From: Gleimia sp. 6138-11-ORH1 | GTDB taxonomy: Bacteria > Actinomycetota > Actinomycetes > Actinomycetales > Actinomycetaceae | Length of the DNA: 64,000 nucleotides | NCBI RefSeq assembly: GCF_024814355.1 | Contig: NZ_JANUXV010000001.1 | Coordinates: 620,001-684,000 of the forward strand | Reading direction: 5' to 3' | Shown: piece by piece, positions 1 to 6,692 of the stretch | Layout of the letters: the number at the start of each line of letters is the position of its first letter | Position numbering within the stretch: the first letter of the stretch is position 1 | Program-made: the position numbers and the translations under genes | Notes under the pieces: generated by a model | The model's database searches: none | Told to the model about the DNA's origin: nothing | Seen by the model: only the letters and a program-made list of their open reading frames with translations

Positions 1-1013
1 CGCCCTCGGCAGCAGCTGATAAAACCCCTGACACCACTGCAACCGAAACGCAAAAAGAAAAAGTCTCCCTTCCCGATCCTCATACTTTAACCGGGCTTAC
101 CGTAGTTGAAGATATCGCTGACCCTAAACCAATCTCCGGTGACTTCCCCGCGAAACTTCCAGTTACTATCACAGACTTTGAAAATAACTCCGTTACTATT
201 ACCGATACCTCTCGTATCCTTGCTTTAGACCTCACTGGCACGCTTTCTCGTACCGTGATTGCCCTTGGACACGGGGATAAACTGGTCGGACGTACAGTTT
301 CTTCCACAGAAACACAACTGGCTGATATTCCAGTGGTGACTGAAAACGGACACACCCTAAACGTCGAAGCTATTCTTTCCCTTAAACCAACTGTCATCAT
401 CGCCGACCGTTCGGTAGGTCCTCCAGAAGCACTAGATCAGCTTCGAGCAGCCGGGATTCCTGTTGTTTTAGTCGATCCGCAACGCGGCTTGGAACATAAC
501 TCTCCTTTGATTAAAACAGTTGCAACGGTACTGGGAATTCCTGCAGCCGGCGATGCGTTGGCAGCCCGCACACAAGAAGAAACTGATGCTGCCATTGCCC
601 AAATCAAACAGTGGGCTCCAGAACAACCCATTGAAGCTGCTTTCCTCTATGTCAGAGGGACCGGAGGCGTATTCTTCATTCTAGGTTCAGACGAGGGCGC
701 CACGGCACTTATCCGCTCAGTAGGGGCTAAAGACCTGGCTACCGAAAATGGGATAACCGGTGTTACCCCTGCAAATGCTGAAGCTCTGGTAGCTTTAAAC
801 CCAGAAGTTATTTTCACCATGAGTGGCGGTTTAGAATCAACTGAAGGTTTGGAAGGTCTAATGGCACGCCCCGGCGTTTCGCAAACACGTGCTGGGAAAA
901 CTCAACGTGTAATTGCTATTCCTGATGGCCTTTCACTTTCCTTCGGCCCCCAAACCGGTGAGACTCTACTGGCCGTTGCAAAAGCACTCTACGGCGTGAA
1001 AGACGCTAAATGA
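1..1013 (+). CDS. hmuT: Heme ABC transporter substrate-binding protein, 5' truncated
   Basis: Extracellular binding protein that would deliver heme to the HmuUV permease. The reading frame is open to the left window edge (first full codon at position 3), so the start, signal peptide and lipobox lie outside. The GTG at 255 is internal and not a credible start. The visible part begins with an acidic, Thr/Pro-rich linker and continues into a cobalamin/heme-type binding fold (RILALDLTGTLSRTVIALG, then VEAILSLKPTVIIAD, then NAEALVALNPEVIFTM), typical of class III binding proteins with two lobes joined by a helix. Its stop overlaps the hmuU start by 4 bp (ATGA), so it heads a tight three-gene operon. 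Heme as substrate is inferred from the family and gene set; another metallophore is possible. Confidence 0.85.
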   Translation, partial: PSAAADKTPDTTATETQKEKVSLPDPHTLTGLTVVEDIADPKPISGDFPAKLPVTITDFENNSVTITDTSRILALDLTGTLSRTVIALGHGDKLVGRTVSSTETQLADIPVVTENGHTLNVEAILSLKPTVIIADRSVGPPEALDQLRAAGIPVVLVDPQRGLEHNSPLIKTVATVLGIPAAGDALAARTQEETDAAIAQIKQWAPEQPIEAAFLYVRGTGGVFFILGSDEGATALIRSVGAKDLATENGITGVTPANAEALVALNPEVIFTMSGGLESTEGLEGLMARPGVSQTRAGKTQRVIAIPDGLSLSFGPQTGETLLAVAKALYGVKDAK

Positions 1014-2065
1014 GCGATAACCTTGCCGCGATTGGTTTCAAAAAGCGTCGTATTCGAGTAACCGTAACTTTCTCTGTAGTAATCGTTGCGCTGATTGCAG
1101 CTACCTTAGCTTCAGCTTTACTCGGACAGTACGCCATCTCTTTTACCGACGTTTTTAAAGCCTCTTTTGCTCCTTTGGGTTTAACCGAGTATCCCCATGA
1201 TCCGCTGGCTTTTTCCACACTTTGGACGATTCGTTTCCCACGGATTGTACTTGGTCTTCTAGTTGGGGCTGCTTTAGCAGTTGCCGGCGCAGTTTTGCAA
1301 GCGGTGTTTTCTAACCCGCTTGCAGAACCGGGGATCATTGGCGTTTCCTCAGGTGCCTCAGTGGGAGCAGCCTTAGCTTTAGTATTTGCTCCTCACGCTC
1401 TGGCTGGTTTTTCAGTTCCTCTGGCCGCATTTGTTTCTGGACTTGCAGCTGCTTTCTTCGTCTACATGCTAGCCCGCTCAGAGGGGAAAGCAGACGTAAT
1501 TGTGCTGGTACTTACCGGTATTGCGGTAAATGCGGTAGCTTCCGCCCTCGCCTCAATTGCAACCTATATTGCGCCCACCACTGCCCGCGATCATATCGTC
1601 TTTTGGCAAATGGGCTCTTTAAATGGCACCGTCTGGCCACAGGTGTGGACTGTTCTTGTCGTAGTCAGTGTAGGAATTTTCCTTACCTTCATTTTGGCTC
1701 GCAAACTTGACACGCTTTCTTTAGGTGAAAGAGCAGCTAGCCATGTTGGGGTGAATGTCCAAAGGCTCCGTTTATTCGCCATCGTACTGGCCACCCTTTT
1801 AACTGCGGCAGCTGTTTCCTACGCTGGGGTAATCGCCTTCGTTGGCCTCATTGTTCCCCACGTTATGCGCCTTGCCTTAGGTCCAATAAATCGCGTCCTT
1901 TTGCCAGGAGCGATGCTTGCAGGTGCCCTTTTGGTGACCTTATCTGACTTGGCAGCCCGCACCCTAATTCCTTTCGCAGATCTCCCAATTGGGATTTTCA
2001 CAGCTTTAGTCGGTGGACCAACATTCTTCATCTTACTGCGCACCCGAATCCGAATGGGACGATGA
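1010..2065 (+). CDS. hmuU: Heme ABC transporter permease (FecCD family)
   Basis: Inner-membrane permease of the importer; the dimer forms the heme channel. The 351-residue protein is highly hydrophobic, with about ten membrane segments and FecCD hallmarks: FSNPLAEPGIIGVSSGAS near residue 105, LVLTGIAVNAVASAL, and the conserved YAGVIAFVGLIVPHVMR near residue 270, followed by ADLPIGIFTALVGGPTFFILL at the C-terminus. Length is normal for the family. It starts inside the hmuT stop codon and overlaps hmuV by 4 bp at its own stop, so all three genes are translationally coupled. Confidence 0.93.
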   Translation: MSDNLAAIGFKKRRIRVTVTFSVVIVALIAATLASALLGQYAISFTDVFKASFAPLGLTEYPHDPLAFSTLWTIRFPRIVLGLLVGAALAVAGAVLQAVFSNPLAEPGIIGVSSGASVGAALALVFAPHALAGFSVPLAAFVSGLAAAFFVYMLARSEGKADVIVLVLTGIAVNAVASALASIATYIAPTTARDHIVFWQMGSLNGTVWPQVWTVLVVVSVGIFLTFILARKLDTLSLGERAASHVGVNVQRLRLFAIVLATLLTAAAVSYAGVIAFVGLIVPHVMRLALGPINRVLLPGAMLAGALLVTLSDLAARTLIPFADLPIGIFTALVGGPTFFILLRTRIRMGR

Positions 2066-2889
2066 TTTTGGAAACTTTTGAACCTACTGAAAACTCAGCC
2101 CAGCCGGTATCTGCTGGCTACGCGGTTACGGCACAGAACTTAGCTTTCTCATACGGTACTACTGAGATCTTAAAAGATGTCACCCTAAAAGTTAAGTTCG
2201 GAGAAGTCGTCGGGCTACTGGGTCCTAATGGCACCGGAAAATCAACTTTAGTTGCCTTAATGGCCGGGGATCTTTCACCGGCAAATGGTTTCATTAAATA
2301 CGGAGAAAAGCTCCTGAATGACTACACTCGGAAAGAATTAGCTCAAACCCGTGCAGTAATGCCTCAGAGCACCGATTTTCCGTTTTCCTACTCCGTCTAC
2401 GATATTGTCGCCATGGGTAGGCATTGCTGGGAGGCTAACCCCGCCCTCGATAATGAAATTATCTCCCAGTCGATGAGCAAAACCGATGTGAGCCACTTCG
2501 TTAATCGTGACGTAACCCGTCTTTCTGGTGGGGAGAAAGCTCGGGTTACTTTCGCCCGCGTTCTCACCCAAAAAGCCGGCGTGGTATTCCTTGACGAGCC
2601 CACAGCAGCATTGGATATTGCCCACCAAGAACGCACTATGGAAATCTGCAAAGAACTTGCTAACGCCGGGCACGCCGTTATCGCCGTAATGCACGACCTG
2701 CAGTTAGCGGGCAGCTACTGTGACCAGATTGCGCTTTTAGATAACGGAAATGTAGCAGCTTTCGGCAGTCCCGCTGAAGTTCTCACGGCGGAGCGTCTCA
2801 GTCGAGTTTATAACTGGCCGATTGATACTTTCACCCTCCCGAACGGACGTTTAGTTGTGCTCCCACAGCAACGTGAAAAGCAGTACTGA
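2062..2889 (+). CDS. hmuV: Heme ABC transporter ATP-binding protein
   Basis: ATPase subunit that powers uptake through HmuU. Walker A is GPNGTGKST at about residues 54-62, the ABC signature is LSGGEKARV, Walker B is VVFLDEPTAALD, and the switch histidine lies in VMHDL. The family has a short N-terminal extension before the AQNLAFSYG A-loop strand; here it is about 20 residues. The start overlaps the hmuU stop (ATGA). The gene ends 23 bp before the convergent prepilin peptidase gene, and I see no clear terminator between them. FecE/BtuD-type siderophore ATPases are close relatives, so the heme assignment depends on the operon. Confidence 0.9.
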   Translation: MILETFEPTENSAQPVSAGYAVTAQNLAFSYGTTEILKDVTLKVKFGEVVGLLGPNGTGKSTLVALMAGDLSPANGFIKYGEKLLNDYTRKELAQTRAVMPQSTDFPFSYSVYDIVAMGRHCWEANPALDNEIISQSMSKTDVSHFVNRDVTRLSGGEKARVTFARVLTQKAGVVFLDEPTAALDIAHQERTMEICKELANAGHAVIAVMHDLQLAGSYCDQIALLDNGNVAAFGSPAEVLTAERLSRVYNWPIDTFTLPNGRLVVLPQQREKQY

Positions 2890-2912
2890 GCCTTATATAA
2901 GAGCACTGGGTC

Positions 2913-3626
2913 CTACAGTAAACTCACGTGCGCTGCCCACACCAGGTAGGCTCCAACAACTAAGAATGGGCCGTAGGGAATCCGGTCTTTTAGCTTCAGT
3001 TTCTTTAAGATTACGAGGCTAAGGGCCACTACCCCACCCAGTGTGAAAGCCAATAGCAATCCGGTGTAGGAAACCTCGAATCCGTAAAGCCCCAGCCAGG
3101 CGCCAATCACCGGTGCCAGCTTTAAGTCCCCCAACCCCAGTCCCTTCAAACCGTAGTAGATTACCGCCAGTGGCAGGGCCCAAACCAACGCACCTAAAGC
3201 GGCGGAATAAAGCAGTCCCAGCGGGTACGGTACGGGCGCGATAATCAGGGTGAGGCCAACTCCCGTTAAAAGACTTAAAGCTGCTAGGGCGGTGAGTTTA
3301 TCGGGAAGTTTCTGCGTGTAGTAATCCACGTAGGCAGACAGGGCTAAAATAATAGCAAGTGGTACCGTAACAGCAATGAGCGGGTCTTTTTGTCCAATTA
3401 TGAAAGTTACGATAAAGACTGTTCCGGCATAGACAGTTAGCCTTTGACAGTTTGCCGGTCCGGCCCCGACGTCGCAACTGCTCGCTTGAGTACTTACTGG
3501 TGGCTTAGTTGCGTAACTTGCCAAATAGGTGCCGATTAGTAAATATCCTTTAGTTAGCACCCAAAATAGGGCGATAAAACCCAAGATTCCGGCGGTTACC
3601 TGAAGGTTGAACTGCATAGTTCCCAT
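2913..3626 (-). CDS. Prepilin peptidase, A24 family, lacking the N-terminal methylase domain
   Basis: Membrane aspartic protease that would process type IV prepilin-like leader peptides at the inner face of the membrane. The 237-residue protein has about seven membrane segments and both catalytic aspartate motifs: YVDYYTQKLPD (near residue 97) and GLGLGDLKL (near residue 165), plus the PYGPFLVVGA motif near the C-terminus. The methyltransferase-like N-terminal half of PilD, with its paired CxxC, is absent, as in TadV/CpaA-type and many actinobacterial enzymes. It follows aroE by 2 bp. A prepilin peptidase also follows aroE in mycobacteria as I recall. No pilin or pilus ATPase gene lies in this window, so its substrates are elsewhere. 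Confidence 0.85.
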   Translation of the reverse strand: MGTMQFNLQVTAGILGFIALFWVLTKGYLLIGTYLASYATKPPVSTQASSCDVGAGPANCQRLTVYAGTVFIVTFIIGQKDPLIAVTVPLAIILALSAYVDYYTQKLPDKLTALAALSLLTGVGLTLIIAPVPYPLGLLYSAALGALVWALPLAVIYYGLKGLGLGDLKLAPVIGAWLGLYGFEVSYTGLLLAFTLGGVVALSLVILKKLKLKDRIPYGPFLVVGAYLVWAAHVSLL

Positions 3627-3628
3627 AG

Positions 3629-4504
3629 TTACGTTCTTTCAAAAAGGAATGGAGCTGCCCCCTGTTTTTTAAGTGCCTTGCGTAGGGCTGCTTCCATTAT
3701 TTCAACGGGCGCTGTTTGTCCGGTGTGTAAAGAAAACTGTTGGATGGCTTGGTGTAAGAGTAAACGCGTGCCATTTATATAGCTGTCAGTTGCAGCTAGC
3801 TTTTCTCTTCCCAGTGGGGAAACTTGCGCGTAGTCTGCTTCTAAAACGAGGGGTTCGAGCAGACTTTGTTCTAAGAGCAGAGCAAGGCGCGTAAATTCTG
3901 CGCTGGGAATGGTTGAGATTACCAGCTCGGCAGTTTGCAGGGTTTTTTCCACCAGCTTATTTTGTTTCAGTGGGATTGCTTGGATTTCGATTCCTAAGCT
4001 GGCAGCAATTTTGATTATCGAGGGCGGTTTGTGGAAGCTACGGGCGATTACTGACTGTTTTTTTACCCCCAGTTCAGCACCGGCCATCATCGCGGATATA
4101 GCGGTTGCGCCAGCTCCCACAATCACCAGGTGAGGGCTAGTTTCGGCTAGTTTAGTTAAGGCAGTGGGAGCTTCTAAAAGGGCTTGGCGGATACCGTAGA
4201 CATCAGTGTTAAAACCGGTGGCGATGTTGGCACTAAAAACTACTGTATTTACAACGGAAAGTGTACTTGCCATTGGTTCTATCGCATCAAGGTATGGCAG
4301 GATTTGATGCTTGTGAGGAGCGGTAACTGCCAGGGCGCTTACCTCGGGGGTTTCTTCTTTAAAGTAGCGGGAAATTTGTTCTGTGGGCAGATCGTAAACA
4401 CTGAACTCGTAAGGTAGTTGTAGTGCTTGGTAGGCGGCATTATGAATCGCCGGTGAAAGAGAGTGTTTCACCGGCGATCCGATTAATTGAACTTTCTGGG
4501 GCAA
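3629..4504 (-). CDS. aroE: Shikimate dehydrogenase
   Basis: NADPH-dependent reduction of 3-dehydroshikimate to shikimate in aromatic amino-acid synthesis. The substrate domain carries SLSP (residues 15-18), TAPHK with the catalytic lysine, VNTV, and GFNTD with the catalytic aspartate. The nucleotide domain has VIVGAGATAISA. Length (291) is normal. The start is TTG at 4504: it is the first possible start after the in-frame mltG stop, 3 nt upstream, so translation probably depends on coupling to mltG. No good ribosome-binding site is seen. AVTAPHK replaces the more usual NVTxPxK, but the essential lysine is kept. Confidence 0.9.
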   Translation of the reverse strand: MPQKVQLIGSPVKHSLSPAIHNAAYQALQLPYEFSVYDLPTEQISRYFKEETPEVSALAVTAPHKHQILPYLDAIEPMASTLSVVNTVVFSANIATGFNTDVYGIRQALLEAPTALTKLAETSPHLVIVGAGATAISAMMAGAELGVKKQSVIARSFHKPPSIIKIAASLGIEIQAIPLKQNKLVEKTLQTAELVISTIPSAEFTRLALLLEQSLLEPLVLEADYAQVSPLGREKLAATDSYINGTRLLLHQAIQQFSLHTGQTAPVEIMEAALRKALKKQGAAPFLFERT

Positions 4505-4507
4505 GAA

Positions 4508-6136
4508 TCAGCACTTACCTTTATTTGCTTCGCACCAGGAAGAAAGTTCTTTTACGAACTTTTCGTGTTCTTTATTGGTTGAAGAGAATTTCGTTTCCCC
4601 GGTGTCAAGGTTTACGGTAACAAAGTATAGCCAGTCTCCAGGTTCTGGGTTAAGGGTTGCTTCAATCGCAGCCTTAGATGGCATGGAAATAGGTCCCGGA
4701 GGGAGGCCTTTGTGAATGTACGTGTTGTATGGGGTATCTTTTTTAATTTCTTCGGACGTGGGGATTCCTCCGGCGCGGTGTACTCCGTAAAGCACGGTTG
4801 AATCCATTTGCAAAAGTCCCACTGTTTCGGCTTCTGGCTTGGTTAAACGGTTTTCGATTACGCGCGCGACTTTCCCCATGTAGGTGGGGCCGTTTACTTC
4901 ACGCTCTAAAATCGACGCTTTGATAAGCACGTTTTGGCGTTGTTCTGCGGGTACTTTTAACGCATCCAATTCTGCGATCCGAGCTTGTACCATGGCGCGA
5001 AGTACATCAGCTGGCTTATCGTCGGTGTGGACTTCGTAGCTACCGGGTTGAAGCCAACCTTCCAACTTTCCATTTGCTTCCGCTGGAAGCCCCAGGTCAC
5101 TGGGGTTAGCGATCGCTGCGTCTACTTCTTCTGCGGTGAAGTTTTCATTGGCTTTAAGCCGTTCAGCTACTTGCCAGATGGTGAATCCAGAGGCTATCGA
5201 AACTGCGTTAGAAGTGCGTTTTGTTGGATCTAATAGGGCAGCTACCGCGTCGGCGCTGCTCATTTTCTGTTTTAGTGTGTATGAACCAGGTTGTACTGAC
5301 TGGGCAGCTTGATTTGCTTCCCACGCGCGGATAAAAGCAGCTTCAGTTTTAATCACGTCGAGTTCTACGAGTTTTTTCGCAATCACAGTTCCGCTATCGC
5401 CAGGGTTGATAACGGCAACTACTTCCGTAGTTCCTGGCCCGGGATAGTCTCCAGCTTCAGTTTGTAGACTATCTGAAGTTAAGGCGTTGTATGCCAGGTA
5501 GAAACAGGCAGCCAGGATAGCAACTACCGAAAGGAGAATAACCCCGGTTTTAACCCGAGAACGTTTCCGCTGTTTTACCTGTTTGCGAATTTTAGTCTCC
5601 TGAGCCCGAGACGGTAAACCAGCTGCCGGAGTTGGAATTGGGGCGCGCCCATATGCTTCAGCTAATGATGCCGGACGTTCTGGTCTTTCTCGCCTTTCTG
5701 CGGTACGTCGCGAGGGAAATGGGTACTCAGCGCTACCTTGTGGATGTGAAGGCTGGCTTGGGTGGGTACCTGTTTGCCCATTAGCTGCAGCTCTTTGCTG
5801 CGGTAAGTTGTGTTCTGCTACCGGCGTACCGGTGGGTTGTTCACCGACATGGCGGTGACGGATTGGAGGAATTGGAGTGCCAGTCTCACTGCGAGTAGTT
5901 TGAGGGGGCTGGCCAGTTCGATAGTCGCGTCTACGGGGAAAAGGGGGACGCCTTCCAGCGGTTGCCTGGGTGCCGGTTGCACCTGATTCGGTTTCTGTCT
6001 CCCCTGGCTTTGGAATTCGCGTGCCTGTCCCGGTTGGACCGTTTAATGGGGAGTTACCTGCAGCGTGACGAGACGCGGGTCTGCGAGCGGTAAGGGGACT
6101 TTCCGTATCATCGTATCGATCATTTTCCCTGCTCAT
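4508..6136 (-). CDS. mltG: Endolytic transglycosylase MltG
   Basis: Inner-membrane lytic transglycosylase that cleaves nascent peptidoglycan and helps set glycan length. The chosen ATG at 6136 has AAGAGG about 7 nt upstream; a GTG at 6166 lacks a site. The protein (542 aa) has a roughly 180-residue N-terminal region rich in Thr, Pro, Arg and Gly, a single membrane segment (VILLSVVAILAACFYLAYNA), then the YceG domain with the catalytic-glutamate motif ASILEREV and the C-terminal TPYNTYIHKGLPPGPISMPS motif. The disordered cytoplasmic part is long compared with E. coli MltG (340 aa). It lies between ruvX and aroE in the conserved alaS-ruvX-mltG-aroE order. Confidence 0.92.
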   Translation of the reverse strand: MSRENDRYDDTESPLTARRPASRHAAGNSPLNGPTGTGTRIPKPGETETESGATGTQATAGRRPPFPRRRDYRTGQPPQTTRSETGTPIPPIRHRHVGEQPTGTPVAEHNLPQQRAAANGQTGTHPSQPSHPQGSAEYPFPSRRTAERRERPERPASLAEAYGRAPIPTPAAGLPSRAQETKIRKQVKQRKRSRVKTGVILLSVVAILAACFYLAYNALTSDSLQTEAGDYPGPGTTEVVAVINPGDSGTVIAKKLVELDVIKTEAAFIRAWEANQAAQSVQPGSYTLKQKMSSADAVAALLDPTKRTSNAVSIASGFTIWQVAERLKANENFTAEEVDAAIANPSDLGLPAEANGKLEGWLQPGSYEVHTDDKPADVLRAMVQARIAELDALKVPAEQRQNVLIKASILEREVNGPTYMGKVARVIENRLTKPEAETVGLLQMDSTVLYGVHRAGGIPTSEEIKKDTPYNTYIHKGLPPGPISMPSKAAIEATLNPEPGDWLYFVTVNLDTGETKFSSTNKEHEKFVKELSSWCEANKGKC

Positions 6137-6211
6137 ACAATACCTCTTGTCTTTAACTTGGTGCACGTAATGTGGAAGAGTAAAAGGTGGTAGCCTAAGC
6201 CACTGTCTCAG

Positions 6212-6673
6212 CTATTCTACCTGTTCTCCGGGAGGATTTCCGGTAACCAACTCTGTCTGCAACGCATTTTCAAGAATAATCGCTGCTGCCAGTTGATCGA
6301 TTTTATCTTTACGTTTACGATTTTCAATCCCCATTGTTGCTAAACCAGCGTGAGCTTGATTGGTAGTTAAACGCTCATCAATGAGGCAAACACGCAGTTC
6401 GGGAAGCTCAGTAGCCAGTTCTTGCGCGAACTCTCTCACTGACTGCGCGGTGGCTCCTTCAACGCCACTTAAATGCTTCGGCATCCCAACGACGATTTCA
6501 ATTGCTTCACGTTCAATTGCTAAAGCAATAATCTCATCAATATGGGTGCCGTAGGGTGAGAATTTAAAAGTGGTGTGAGGGAAACAAATTTTTCCACTTG
6601 GATCAGTTACGGCAATACCAATCCGGCTTTTGCCGTAATCAATACCAATTCTCACACCACTTCTAAAAGCCAT
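6212..6673 (-). CDS. ruvX: Putative pre-16S rRNA nuclease / Holliday-junction-resolvase-like protein RuvX (YqgF)
   Basis: RNase H-fold nuclease; in E. coli YqgF takes part in 16S rRNA 5'-end maturation. The motifs GIDYGKSRIGIAVTD at the N-terminus, VGMPKHLSG, and LIDERLTT carry the expected acidic residues, and a final D lies in KRKDKIDQLAA. The start is ATG at 6673 with AGAAGGTGAG just upstream. A GTG at 6703 would overlap the alaS stop but has no better site. With this start the protein is 153 aa, standard for the family. It follows alaS by about 20 bp and precedes mltG, the usual actinobacterial arrangement. Confidence 0.9.
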   Translation of the reverse strand: MAFRSGVRIGIDYGKSRIGIAVTDPSGKICFPHTTFKFSPYGTHIDEIIALAIEREAIEIVVGMPKHLSGVEGATAQSVREFAQELATELPELRVCLIDERLTTNQAHAGLATMGIENRKRKDKIDQLAAAIILENALQTELVTGNPPGEQVE

Positions 6674-6692
6674 GTTCTCACCTTCTGGTGGT

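Noticed and set aside
255-1013. GTG at 255 as start of the heme-binding protein
   Set aside because: The frame is open and family-like up to the window edge, so the gene is truncated, not short.
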